A stretch of 64,000 nucleotides of DNA from JABDQZ01 sp050049775 (GTDB lineage Bacteria > Pseudomonadota > Gammaproteobacteria > Chromatiales > Chromatiaceae). A program made the translations under genes and the position numbers. The notes beneath the pieces are model-generated. The model searched no databases and was not told the DNA's origin. It worked only from the letters and a program-made list of their open reading frames with translations. The DNA lies in the NCBI GenBank assembly GCA_050049775.1, contig JASFVP010000010.1, positions 1 to 64,000 on the forward strand, read 5' to 3'. Below, in pieces: positions 42,969 to 51,944 of the stretch (positions within the stretch are counted from its first letter, which is position 1; every line of letters starts with the position of its first letter).

Positions 42969-43877
42969 TCAGGCCTTGTTGGCGATGCCGTGTGGTACAT
43001 GGCCGGTCGGCACATGCTGGCTGGCAGACTCGCAATGCCCTTTCTGATCATCAAAGAAGATGTCGGCACCAAAGGCATTGAGGAATTCGCCCTTGTCCAT
43101 GCCGGCCAGAAACAGCGCTTCATCAATGCGAATATCCCAGGCACGCAGCGTGCGAATCACGCGTTCATGCGCCGGCGCACCACGCGCCGTGATCAGTGCG
43201 GTGCGAATCGGTGAGGTCTCGGCCGGCGACAGGGACTGGAACTGGTGCAGTATGGACAGAAACGCCTTGAACGGTCCGCCCGATAACGGCTGCCTGGCCG
43301 AAGCCTTTTCGGTTTCTTCAAACACTTGCAGGCCGCTGCTGCGATAAACCTTTTCCGCCTCGTCGGAAAACAACACCGCGTCGCCATCAAAAGCAATGCG
43401 CAACTGTTCGCTGTGCGACAAAGCGCCGCTCTTGTCTTTCTTCGATGGCACGATGGTGGCCGCCGCAATGCCGGCATCCAGTGCGTTGCCGACATCGCCC
43501 GGGTCGGCCGACAAAAACAGATGCGCCCCCAGCGCGGCCACATAGGCGAACGGGTTCTGCCCGCCGGTAAAGGCGGCGCGCGTGATATTGAGTTTATGAT
43601 GTTCGATCGAGTTGAATACGCGCAAGCCGGTATCGGCCGAATTACGTGACAGCAAAATCACTTCGACCAGCGCCTTGCCCTGGAAGATGGAATTCAGCGC
43701 CAGCAGCTTTTTCACCAGTGGAAACGCCACACCAGGTTCGAGTGGCACATCCTCGTGTTCAATCTGGTACTGGCAGTAAGCCGCTATACCCTGTTCGACA
43801 AAAATATTGTGGGATTCGTCCAGGTCAAACAGCGCTCTGGATGAGATGGCGACGACAAGCTTGGGTATGGTCTGCAT
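42969..43877 (-). CDS. Cytosolic 5'-nucleotidase
   Basis: A 302-residue protein of the cytosolic 5'-nucleotidase I family (NT5C1-like). The marks are V-V-A-I-S-S-R-A-L-F-D-L near the N-terminus, I-L-L-S-R-N-S-A-D-T-G, A-F-T-G-G and I-A-F-D-G-D-A-V-L-F-S-D, and near the C-terminus L-I-T-A-R and F-F-D-D-Q. These carry the haloacid dehalogenase-type aspartates. It dephosphorylates nucleoside monophosphates. It converges with the FimX-like gene, 11 bp between stops. Confidence 0.85.
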   Translation of the reverse strand: MQTIPKLVVAISSRALFDLDESHNIFVEQGIAAYCQYQIEHEDVPLEPGVAFPLVKKLLALNSIFQGKALVEVILLSRNSADTGLRVFNSIEHHKLNITRAAFTGGQNPFAYVAALGAHLFLSADPGDVGNALDAGIAAATIVPSKKDKSGALSHSEQLRIAFDGDAVLFSDEAEKVYRSSGLQVFEETEKASARQPLSGGPFKAFLSILHQFQSLSPAETSPIRTALITARGAPAHERVIRTLRAWDIRIDEALFLAGMDKGEFLNAFGADIFFDDQKGHCESASQHVPTGHVPHGIANKA

Positions 43878-43915
43878 TAATCCCGGAATTTCTGGCGCAT
43901 CCGGATGAAACCGCT

Positions 43916-44407
43916 TTACCAGGGCATGAAACTGTTCATGAACGACATCGGGCGGGTGATGTTGCGGTTCATGTGGGTGAAGTCACGACCGATGTTGTGG
44001 GTGGCGAGCGTCATGGATGTCAGGGAACGCTCCATGGAATCGATGTTGGTCAGCATCGGCTCGAGTGTGCTGACTTTTTTGTTCATCGATTCAACACTGA
44101 CCGCCATGGTGCGCACATTGGCCGACAGCTGTCCCATGTTATCCGAAACCGATTGCATGTTGCTGGCCAGCACGGTCATATTGGTATCAACACTGATGGC
44201 CAGATAGTGCACGTCCTTGGCCAGATTGAAAATCAGGTAAAAGCCGTAAGATGCCAGAATGATGAAGGCGAACAGCGATGGATAAACAATCAATTCCCAA
44301 CGGCGCGCACTGGATTCAAAAACAGCAGCCAGTCGATCGTTTGAGGCGGCTACCGGATGTAATTCAGCTTGCTCCGGCGCATTTTCCTGGGTCTTGATGT
44401 CTGTCAT
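43916..44407 (-). CDS. Single-pass membrane protein with a long coiled coil
   Basis: A 163-residue protein: cytoplasmic N-terminus, one TM (about 40-62, P-S-L-F-A-F-I-I-L-A-S-Y-G-F-Y-L-I-F), then a continuous heptad-like helix rich in Met, Ser, Val and Thr (N-M-Q-S-V-S-D-N-M-G-Q-L-S-A-N-V). The pattern resembles the signalling helices of chemoreceptor-like proteins, but no signalling tip is present. The ATG at 44407 has GGA 7 nt upstream; an in-frame TTG at 44425 is less likely. Family not recognised. Confidence 0.7.
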   Translation of the reverse strand: MTDIKTQENAPEQAELHPVAASNDRLAAVFESSARRWELIVYPSLFAFIILASYGFYLIFNLAKDVHYLAISVDTNMTVLASNMQSVSDNMGQLSANVRTMAVSVESMNKKVSTLEPMLTNIDSMERSLTSMTLATHNIGRDFTHMNRNITRPMSFMNSFMPW

Positions 44408-44674
44408 AGGTCTGTCCAATCTCAAACTTCGAGTTATTTACTGTTGTTGGCTTCGCTGCTTTGAGCCGGGCAAGTATACATAAATTCCGATCCGGAAAGT
44501 ATGACATTTGTCGCTTATTCAGAAGCGGCAAACTCAATTGCGAATTATCAATTCAATCCGGCAAATCACTACAGGCATTTGCATGCAACCGGATCTTTAC
44601 GACAAACGGCTTCAACAACACAACATTAATAGCTGATTTTTATTAACTTTACAAATTAAAGTTGTAATGCCGTT

Positions 44675-45565
44675 TTACTGCGGGGAGTTTTGAATGACTT
44701 CGATGGAGCTCAATACCTGACGAAGCTGTTCCGCCTGTTCCTGCTTGCCCTGTTGCATCAACAGGTCTGCCGCCTGGCGATACATGTCAGCGGCAGACGA
44801 CAACTCGCCCTGGGTACTGAGCAGGTTACCCAGTTCACCATAGCCATCCGGGCTATTCGGATGTTGGCGGATGTAATCCTGGTATAAAGACTTTGCAGTT
44901 TGCAGATCATCATTCCAGTAAGCCCTTCTGGCTTGCTGTAACAGCTCTTCAGCTGCAGGCGAGCTTATTTCAGCGGAGCTGTCCTGCAGCGGATCACGAA
45001 ACTGGAATTCGCCTTCGCGAGCAAAACCGGTATCGGGAATCGCCGCTGCCATCTCATTCTGCAGCGGCTCGCTCGGCTGGGCGATTTCAGGTTCGGTTTC
45101 GTTCACCGTCACGGAGATTGATTCGTCTGCATCAGCCGGGGCGGCCTGCGCCTGGCTCGGCTCTGGTGATTCAGGTGGTTCCACAACATCACTTGTTGCG
45201 GTTTCAACACTGGATTCAACTTCTGGCTGAACCGCCTCTACCTCAGATGCGCCAGCTGTCTCGGCTTGCTCTGTTTCCGGAACAACCAGTTCCGGTGGTG
45301 GCTGCGCCGCCTCCCGATGCAGAATCTGCTGCAATGCAACCGGCATCTGTTCGTCATCCGCATCTGCGTTCGGTTGTTCGCTTCCAGCAACCGCAGTATC
45401 TGCTTGTGCTGCTGGCTGCGCTTCAGTCGTGTCGCTCTCGGTAATGATTTCCGGGTCCGGTTCAATGCCGAATATCGGCCCGCGAAACACAATGGCAATC
45501 AGCAAAAACACCAGCAAGGTGATGACCACGGTGTGACACAGCAGCCAATGCAAAAAACGTCTCAT
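44675..45565 (-). CDS. Membrane-anchored acidic TPR protein
   Basis: A 296-residue protein with an N-terminal TM (about 8-28), a long acidic Glu/Pro/Ala-rich linker (about 35-200) and a C-terminal TPR pair (about 205-285: A-Y-W-N-D-D-L-Q-T-A-K-S-L-Y; Y-G-E-L-G-N-L-L-S-T-Q-G-E-L). AAGGAG lies 7 nt before the ATG. It follows a ParA-like gene on the same strand and may be cotranscribed; the long linker suggests reach across the periplasm. No specific function recognised. Confidence 0.75.
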   Translation of the reverse strand: MRRFLHWLLCHTVVITLLVFLLIAIVFRGPIFGIEPDPEIITESDTTEAQPAAQADTAVAGSEQPNADADDEQMPVALQQILHREAAQPPPELVVPETEQAETAGASEVEAVQPEVESSVETATSDVVEPPESPEPSQAQAAPADADESISVTVNETEPEIAQPSEPLQNEMAAAIPDTGFAREGEFQFRDPLQDSSAEISSPAAEELLQQARRAYWNDDLQTAKSLYQDYIRQHPNSPDGYGELGNLLSTQGELSSAADMYRQAADLLMQQGKQEQAEQLRQVLSSIEVIQNSPQ

Positions 45566-45586
45566 GCGATGACTCCTTCAGCCGGA

Positions 45587-46225
45587 CTAGCCGGACACCA
45601 GTTCGGGATACAGCAGCGCCGCCAGTGAGTTCCATTCACGCGTGCCCTTGCTGCGCGGGTCCAGCTCAAACACCGCCAGCCCTTCACTGAAAGAACGGCG
45701 GAACACCGTACGTTGGCACAGCCGCGGGCGTAAAAAGTGGATGTGCTGCAGCGATACCAGCGCCGCGGCGGCTTCATCGGATTCGCGCACAGCCTGATGG
45801 GTGTCGGCGCGGTTAATGAATCCCATCATCGGCGGCATACTCTCGGCGCCACGCACCGACGCGACAAAACGGATGAAACGCTGTGTCGACCAGATGTCCG
45901 CCTGGCTGGGCGGCACCGGCACCACAATACGATCGGCCAGACTGATGGCTTTTTTCATGCTTTCGATGTCGGCGGTGCCGATATCAATCAAGACCTCATC
46001 GGCATCCTGCATCAGCTCTTCACGCAAGGCGGTCTTGCCCTTGACACGAATACCCGGCTCGTAGCGCTCCTCGTTGCGGACTTCAGCCACGTCGGACAGC
46101 GTCGCCTGCGGATCGACGTCAATCGCCAGAACATTCTGACCCGCCATCGACAGCCAGACAGCCAGGTTGAATGTTACCGTACTTTTGCCGGAACCACCTT
46201 TGAGACTGCCAACCACTGTTATCAT
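45587..46225 (-). CDS. ParA/MinD-like partitioning ATPase (orphan)
   Basis: A 212-residue deviant Walker A ATPase: K-G-G-S-G-K-S-T (9-16) with both lysines, D-V-D-P-Q-A-T in switch I, and V-L-I-D-I-G-T-A-D in the Walker B region. It is short and lacks an N-terminal DNA-binding domain, and no parB or parS is visible nearby, so chromosome or plasmid partitioning is unlikely. Such orphan ParA proteins often position protein complexes. Neighbours are envelope proteins, which may be the cargo. Confidence 0.88.
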   Translation of the reverse strand: MITVVGSLKGGSGKSTVTFNLAVWLSMAGQNVLAIDVDPQATLSDVAEVRNEERYEPGIRVKGKTALREELMQDADEVLIDIGTADIESMKKAISLADRIVVPVPPSQADIWSTQRFIRFVASVRGAESMPPMMGFINRADTHQAVRESDEAAAALVSLQHIHFLRPRLCQRTVFRRSFSEGLAVFELDPRSKGTREWNSLAALLYPELVSG

Positions 46226-46246
46226 GTTATCCCCGTGATGAAAAAA

Positions 46247-47173
46247 TCAGAAAGTGGTATCCACTGGCCGGAACGACCATTGCTCCCAAGGGTTGTCGGC
46301 AATCTTGTTGAATGCCGGATTGCGGTTTTCCGCGACCTTGTAAGCCACCGGCAGCACCTTCTGCGGTTCGGCCGGCTGCCTCGGCTGGTTGTTAAAGCGC
46401 GGGTCCGGCCGGAAGCGATATTGTTGCGCTGACAACAGGCGTTGTTGACGCTGCTGGAACAACTCACGCATCCGTTGTTGTGGATTGCTTTGGACAGGCG
46501 ACCGGGTTTGCACGGCAGCTTCGGTGCGCTGATAAGCGGAATGCTGTGGATGCACCGGCTTTTTCAGGTTATCCGTGAACTGCACGCGACGCACATTACG
46601 CGTGTCCGGGCGATAACGAAAGCTGGCGGTATCTGCATAGGCGCTCGTCTCGGCCACATAATCCTGCTCGTACTGCTCATTTGAAATCTGGCTGGCATAG
46701 TGGTTAATGCTTTGACCGTAACGATAGGAAACGCGGTTGGCTTGCATCGGTCGCTGTTGCGGCTGTGGTCCCCAGCCGTATTGTCTGGCAAATGCCGGCA
46801 GCCGGGCAGACGCTGGCGCGCTGACACGCCTTGTCATTTGCTGTGGCATGACAACCGGCCAGCCACGCAGTTGCCAGGATTGTGGCTGATTATAGCCAGC
46901 TGCATACACCGGCAGCGCCGAACGGGCATAAGGATGCGCGTAGGCCATGGCCGGTGGCGCGTAACGCGGCCACTGCGGCATCATCGCCGCCTGGGCAGGA
47001 TGATTGTTGAGAGGACGAAAACGGTACTGGGACAGGTTATCGGCGACATTCGCCGGCAAGCGATAATAGCCAGGATAGGACGCGGCTGTTGCCGGAGTGA
47101 CTGCCGCCAGCCCCAGACCGCTGGCAATCATGAACCTGTACAGTCGTTTCAGGAACATTGCTTGATACATCAT
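46247..47173 (-). CDS. Secreted basic protein with repeated F-R-P motif
   Basis: About 308 residues with a Sec signal (cleavage after T-A-A or A-T-A-A). The mature part is rich in Tyr, Gln, Arg, Pro and Ala with little predicted secondary structure. The short motif (Y/W)-x-F-R-P or F-R-Y-R-P occurs four times: Q-Y-R-F-R-P-L near the mature N-terminus, F-R-Y-R-P-D, Q-Y-R-F-R-P-D, and W-S-F-R-P-V at the C-terminus. GGGGAG precedes the ATG at 47173. The next gene upstream carries the same motif. Function unknown. Confidence 0.65.
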   Translation of the reverse strand: MMYQAMFLKRLYRFMIASGLGLAAVTPATAASYPGYYRLPANVADNLSQYRFRPLNNHPAQAAMMPQWPRYAPPAMAYAHPYARSALPVYAAGYNQPQSWQLRGWPVVMPQQMTRRVSAPASARLPAFARQYGWGPQPQQRPMQANRVSYRYGQSINHYASQISNEQYEQDYVAETSAYADTASFRYRPDTRNVRRVQFTDNLKKPVHPQHSAYQRTEAAVQTRSPVQSNPQQRMRELFQQRQQRLLSAQQYRFRPDPRFNNQPRQPAEPQKVLPVAYKVAENRNPAFNKIADNPWEQWSFRPVDTTF

Positions 47174-47244
47174 TAAAGTCTCCCCTTTAAAAAAACCGGA
47201 CCAGGTCCGGATCACTTCCAGATACTGCTTGTACTGCTAATACA

Positions 47245-47691
47245 TCAGGGTATGTACGGGATAAAAATTCCCGGTGGACTCAGCATTGGCGCCCGGTACT
47301 GATAGTGCTGGTATTGCGGTTGACGGAATACCGGCGCCACTGGCGGGTCCTCGATTTTTATTATTTTTTTTTCCTTTTTCTCTTCCCTTGGCCTGAATTT
47401 CCAGACCTGTTGCTGTCGTCCGTACCTTTTGCCGGGACGAAACGTCATTTCAGCTTCGCTCTCGACCGGTTCAGACGACCAGCGGTAACGGTAAGGCGAC
47501 GCCTCCGGCTCGACCTCGGTCTCGGGCGGCTGGTAGGCATAACGGCCGTTTTTCACCAGCTGCCCCGGACCACTGAACATAATCGAACCAAACTCGTCAT
47601 ACATCGAGTACTCGATAATCTCCTGCGTTGCAGCAATGCGGCAAAACAACAACATCAGCAAATAGAGACATATTTTGGCCGATCGCCTCAT
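47245..47691 (-). CDS. Small secreted protein with F-R-P motif
   Basis: A 148-residue protein with a signal peptide (L-Y-L-L-M-L-L-F-C-R-I-A-A-T). The mature part has M-T-F-R-P-G and V-W-K-F-R-P-R, related to the motif in the adjacent larger protein, a charged patch E-E-K-K-E-K-K, and a proline-rich C-terminus ending F-I-P-Y-I-P. Probably cotranscribed with the downstream F-R-P protein. No family recognised. Confidence 0.6.
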   Translation of the reverse strand: MRRSAKICLYLLMLLFCRIAATQEIIEYSMYDEFGSIMFSGPGQLVKNGRYAYQPPETEVEPEASPYRYRWSSEPVESEAEMTFRPGKRYGRQQQVWKFRPREEKKEKKIIKIEDPPVAPVFRQPQYQHYQYRAPMLSPPGIFIPYIP

Positions 47692-47764
47692 TCCCCAGAC
47701 TCACCTCTTTACCCTACCTATAGGTAAAGGATAGTCTGACTTCATACTTTTCCTATATAAATCA

Positions 47765-50700
47765 CTAATTTAAACCTGATTTATTATCCAAATCCGTCAT
47801 ACTCTTGAGCTTGATACCCCTGCGACCTACAGGTTTTTTCTGCACGGCCAGACCAAAGCCATTGAGTTTGTTCGGCTTGATACCGTTGAGCGGTGTTTTA
47901 TGGCCATTCTGCGCAGCCTGCTGCGGCTTGTCCTCTACCGGTGTATCCGCCTTTTTCTCAACGATATTCTCCGCGCTGGTTTTTTTACTGACCGTTTTCT
48001 TACCAACCGGTTTCCTGGCGGTCGGTTTGCGGCTGGTGGTTTTCTTCCTGCCCGCTGCGGGTGTCTTTTTCGAAACCGTCTTCTTGGCCGTTTTTTTGCG
48101 GGCACTTTTGGCCGCGACCTTTTTCTTGCTGGCGGCTTTTTTCGTGACGGTCTTGCTGGTGGCCGCCTTGTTCACTGTGTCAGCCGGCACTGCTGCCGCC
48201 TGGTTGACGGCATTTTGTGGTCCACCTGCCGAGCCACCAGCGCCACCCAGCGGTCCGGTGGTGCCACTGCTGGAATTGCCCGGGCCGCCGATTCCCCCGC
48301 TACCTGGACCCGCACCCGGATCAGGCTCGTCTGACGGACCATCGGCAACAGCGACTTTTTTCTTCTTCGGCAACAGTTGCAGCAATAACAGACCGATACC
48401 GCGCACCGCATAAAAAGTAAACAGCAAAACCGCGATCACCTTGCCCCAGATGCGCAGCAACAACGGCATCGCATGGGCCGGCTTTTGCGGCTGGCGCGCC
48501 GGCTTTTTCTGTTTGCGCTTGCCCATGATCTCGGTCATCGGAATGCTTTCACCCGGTGGCATGCCGGCAGCCGCGACTTCGATCAGCGAATCGCTGGCCT
48601 TGATACAACCCAGCGGAATCACGATCAGCGTCAGGATGGTTGAGACCATGACGCCTGAAGCCAGTGAAATCGCCATGCCCTGGAAAATCGGGTCAAAGAA
48701 AATCACCGACGAGCCACACACCAGCGCCAGTGCCGTAATCATGATCGGCCGGGTCCTGGTTTTGCAGGCCAGGATCACGGCTTCGGTGACCGGTGTGCCC
48801 TTTTGCACTTCGTGGATTGAAAAATCCACCAGCAGAATCGAGTTGCGCACAATGATGCCGGCCAGCGCAATCCAGCCGATCATGGAAGTGGCGGTAAATT
48901 CACCACCCCAACCCATCTGGAAAAACAGCATGTGCGCCGGGATGATGCCGAGCAGGGTCAGCGGGATCGGCGCCATGATCAAGGCCGGAATGCGGAAATT
49001 GCCGAACTCCCACACCACCAGGATGTAAATCACCACCAGCGCCACGCCAAAGGCTTTGCCCATATCGCGGAAGGTCTCGAACGTCACCGTCCACTCGCCG
49101 GTCCATTCAATCGCACTGCGATGATCGTTCTCCGGTGTGTCGAACCAGTTGATGCTGCCCGCATCGGTGCCGAGTTTCACACCATCCGGCGTCACATATT
49201 CCGCCGCCTTGAGGGCGTCCTGTACCTGGAACATGCCATACACCGGCGCACCGAGTTCACCACCGACATCCGCCGTGACATATTCGACCGGACGCAAGTC
49301 CTTGTGGTAGATGATGTCTTCTTCCTGCACCAGCTGGAATTCGCCGAGTTCACGCAACGGCAGCGTCTGGCCGTTTTTGGAATGAATCGGCAGGTCGCCG
49401 AGGCGGGTGATCTGCGAACGTTCGGCCAACGGGACCTGGATCAGGATATTGACCGGCTCGTGGCCGGCATGTTGCTTGACATCGCCGAGCATGACACCGC
49501 CCAGCGCCATCGACAGGTTGCGGTTAATGGTGTCAACCGAAATGCCACGGCGCGAGGCTTTCTCGTTATCGACCTTGAAACGCCAGTAGTCGTACGGATC
49601 GCGGATGTAATTATCGACATCACGCAGGCTCTCGGCTTCCTCGAACAGGCGCGTCAAATCCTGCGCCACCTGTTTGCGCGTCGGGTTGTCAGGTCCATGC
49701 ACCTCGGCAACCACCGATTGCAATACCGGTGGCCCCGGCGGCATTTCCACCACGGCGAATTTGACGCCGGTGCCTTCAACAATCGGCTGTAACAGTTCAC
49801 GTGCCTGCACGGCAATTTCGTGGCTGGAGCGAGCCCGCTCGTGTTTGTCGAGCAGCTGCACCTGCAGTTCCGCCTGCCAGGATTCCTTGCGCAAATAGTA
49901 GTGCCGCACCATGCCGTTGAAATCAAAAGGCTTGGCGGTGCCGGCATAAACCTGTACTGCGGTGACTTCCGGCAGCTTGCGGATTTTGCGTGCCATCTGG
50001 TGGGCCATGTTGGCGGTGGTCGGCAAAGCCGAGCCTTCCGGCAAATCCAGCACCACGGAAAATTCCGGCTTGTTGTCGAGCGGCAGCATTTTCACCGCCA
50101 CCCAGTTGAAATAGAAAAACGAACAGGTGACCAGGAAAAAGCCCCACATGCCGAGACTGAACAGGCGCTGCTTGCTGCGGCTTTCGATCAGCGGCTCAAG
50201 AAGGCGGCGGTACATGCGTTCGAGTTTTTCCGACTCGGCGTGCTCGCGCTCCTCTGCCTGTTCGAGGAAACGCATCGATGGCCGCAGCCATTTCGAGATC
50301 GCCAGCCACGGCGTGAACACAAAGGCGGCAAACAGCGAGATGGCCATTGCTACCGAGCCCAGCACCGGAATCGGTTCCATGTACGGCCCCATCATACCTG
50401 TAACATAACCCATCGGCAGCAGTGCGCCGATCACGGTCAGGGTGGCCAGGATTGTGGGGTTGCCGACTTCGCGTACCGCGTCGATGGCGGTGGGCGTATC
50501 GGTCTTGCCGGCTTCCAGCCAGCGCCGGTAAATGTTCTCGACCACGACGATAGCGTCGTCGACCAGGATGCCGATCGAGAAAATCAGTGCAAACAGGCTG
50601 ACGCGGTCCACCGTGTAACCCATGAGCCAGGCGCCAAAGATGGTCATGAGCAAGACCACCGGAATCACCAGCACCACGACGATCGCTGGACGGAAGGCGC

Positions 50701-51874
50701 GAAATGCCAGCAGCACCAGGAAAAACACAAAGCCGGTGGCGACAAACAGTTTGAAGATCAGGCTGTTGACCTTGTCATCCGCGGTCTTGCCGTAGTTACG
50801 GGTAACACTGACTTCAACGTTGGACGGAATACTGATGCCCTTGAGTTTATCGACACGTTCGATGATGTCATTGGCCACCGAAACGCCATTGGTGCCCTCT
50901 TTCTTGGCGATGGCGATGGTCACGGCCGGCACGCCGACCACCTGCTTGCCATTCTCGGTGTCGCGGCCGGAGTAATAGGCGACCAGCTGGTTGGCGTCTT
51001 CCGGTCCCTGAGTGACGCTGGCGACGTCATGCACATACACCGGGATGTCGTTATAGGTACCGACCACCAGTTGGCTGACGTCATCGGCCGAACGCAGGAA
51101 AGAACCGGTCACTACCGTCAGGCGGGAACCGGAACGCTCGACGCCCCCGGCGCTATGTTCGGAATTGGCGGTGCGGATGGTTTCCGCTACCTGGTCGAGA
51201 CTGATGCCATAACCGGACAGGCGCTCCGGGAATACCTCGACACGCACCTGCTCGGCACGGCCGCCAACCACAAAGGTTTTGCCGGTCTCGGGGATTTCCT
51301 TGATGCTCTGGATCACATCGTGCGCCAGCTTGCGCAACAGGCCGTCGTCGACATCCGGCACGCCGTTCTGGTCAAGATCCCGGGAATACAGCGTCAGGGT
51401 CACGACCGGCACATCATCGATGGAAATCGGTTTGACCAACGGTTGTGACACGCCCGGCGGCACGATGTCCTGGTTCGACGCCAGCTTGTCGTTGACCTTG
51501 ACCAGCGACGGCCCCATCTGTTCGCCGACCTCAAACTGCACCGTGACCATGCCCTGGCCGCGCTGCGACGCCGAATACACGTGTTTGACGCCGGGGATCT
51601 CGAACATGATGCGTTCCAGCGGACCCATGGCGAGATTGGCTACTTCGGCGGCGGATGCCCCCTTGTATTCGACCATGATGTCGACCATCGGCACCGAGAT
51701 CTGCGGGTCTTCCTGGCGTGGCGTCATGATCAGGCCGAGCAGACCCATCATCAGCATGGCGATGAACAGCAGCGGCGATAACGGTGATTCGATGAAAAAG
51801 CGCGCGGTCTTGCCGGCAATGCCGAGGTGCGCCTGTTCAGGTGTGGATTCCTGAGACGATCCCGGTTGATTCAT
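47765..51874 (-). CDS. RND efflux pump with a long lysine-rich C-terminal tail
   Basis: A 1369-residue inner-membrane proton-driven transporter of the AcrB/HAE-type RND superfamily. Residues 1 to about 1080 form the usual 12-TM pump, with D-P-Q-I-S-V-P near the start, porter domain repeats and the F-S-I-G-I-L-V-D-D-A-I-V-V-V-E-N helix. The remaining 290 residues are extra. A K-R-K-Q-K-K-rich loop is followed by another hydrophobic segment (about 1137-1168), a Gly/Pro-rich linker, and a segment of about 63 residues holding 22 Lys and 4 Arg in histone-H1-like T-V-S-K-K and A-R-K-P patterns. The gene follows the adaptor gene on the same strand. No outer-membrane TolC-like gene is adjacent. The substrate is unknown. 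Confidence 0.92.
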   Translation of the reverse strand: MNQPGSSQESTPEQAHLGIAGKTARFFIESPLSPLLFIAMLMMGLLGLIMTPRQEDPQISVPMVDIMVEYKGASAAEVANLAMGPLERIMFEIPGVKHVYSASQRGQGMVTVQFEVGEQMGPSLVKVNDKLASNQDIVPPGVSQPLVKPISIDDVPVVTLTLYSRDLDQNGVPDVDDGLLRKLAHDVIQSIKEIPETGKTFVVGGRAEQVRVEVFPERLSGYGISLDQVAETIRTANSEHSAGGVERSGSRLTVVTGSFLRSADDVSQLVVGTYNDIPVYVHDVASVTQGPEDANQLVAYYSGRDTENGKQVVGVPAVTIAIAKKEGTNGVSVANDIIERVDKLKGISIPSNVEVSVTRNYGKTADDKVNSLIFKLFVATGFVFFLVLLAFRAFRPAIVVVLVIPVVLLMTIFGAWLMGYTVDRVSLFALIFSIGILVDDAIVVVENIYRRWLEAGKTDTPTAIDAVREVGNPTILATLTVIGALLPMGYVTGMMGPYMEPIPVLGSVAMAISLFAAFVFTPWLAISKWLRPSMRFLEQAEEREHAESEKLERMYRRLLEPLIESRSKQRLFSLGMWGFFLVTCSFFYFNWVAVKMLPLDNKPEFSVVLDLPEGSALPTTANMAHQMARKIRKLPEVTAVQVYAGTAKPFDFNGMVRHYYLRKESWQAELQVQLLDKHERARSSHEIAVQARELLQPIVEGTGVKFAVVEMPPGPPVLQSVVAEVHGPDNPTRKQVAQDLTRLFEEAESLRDVDNYIRDPYDYWRFKVDNEKASRRGISVDTINRNLSMALGGVMLGDVKQHAGHEPVNILIQVPLAERSQITRLGDLPIHSKNGQTLPLRELGEFQLVQEEDIIYHKDLRPVEYVTADVGGELGAPVYGMFQVQDALKAAEYVTPDGVKLGTDAGSINWFDTPENDHRSAIEWTGEWTVTFETFRDMGKAFGVALVVIYILVVWEFGNFRIPALIMAPIPLTLLGIIPAHMLFFQMGWGGEFTATSMIGWIALAGIIVRNSILLVDFSIHEVQKGTPVTEAVILACKTRTRPIMITALALVCGSSVIFFDPIFQGMAISLASGVMVSTILTLIVIPLGCIKASDSLIEVAAAGMPPGESIPMTEIMGKRKQKKPARQPQKPAHAMPLLLRIWGKVIAVLLFTFYAVRGIGLLLLQLLPKKKKVAVADGPSDEPDPGAGPGSGGIGGPGNSSSGTTGPLGGAGGSAGGPQNAVNQAAAVPADTVNKAATSKTVTKKAASKKKVAAKSARKKTAKKTVSKKTPAAGRKKTTSRKPTARKPVGKKTVSKKTSAENIVEKKADTPVEDKPQQAAQNGHKTPLNGIKPNKLNGFGLAVQKKPVGRRGIKLKSMTDLDNKSGLN
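47975..48169 (-). repeat. Histone-H1-like lysine-rich segment of the RND pump gene
   Basis: Codes for about residues 1236-1300, with recurring K-K-T, K-K-A, A-R-K and V-S-K-K units, resembling the tails of H1-like DNA-binding proteins. On the plus strand it appears as a C/T-rich stretch. Confidence 0.8.
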
Positions 51875-51942
51875 GAGTTGTCGTGTCCGTGCTCAAACAT
51901 GTTGTTCTGTTGTTTGTCGTTTTCCGTATGCTTCACTGACAT
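51871..51942 (-). CDS. Possible 23-residue leader ORF coupled to the RND pump
   Basis: Between the adaptor stop and the pump start lies an ATG-initiated 23-codon frame (begins M-S-V-K-H-T, ends H-G-H-D-N-S). Its TGA overlaps the pump ATG as ATGA. The ATG is two bases after the adaptor stop codon. No Shine-Dalgarno sequence is visible in front of either this frame or the pump, so translation of the pump may depend on ribosomes arriving through this frame. Only positional evidence. Confidence 0.3.
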   Translation of the reverse strand: MSVKHTENDKQQNNMFEHGHDNS

Positions 51943-51944
51943 GG

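Noticed and set aside
45587..46225. ParA-like gene as the missing TadZ/CpaE of the Tad locus
   Set aside because: It lies 16 kb away, lacks the N-terminal receiver-like domain of CpaE/TadZ and sits with unrelated envelope genes.
49820..51448. 542-codon open frame on the plus strand
   Set aside because: Antisense to the RND pump gene; its translation is His/Asp/Arg-rich with no family features, a by-product of the codon bias of the real gene.
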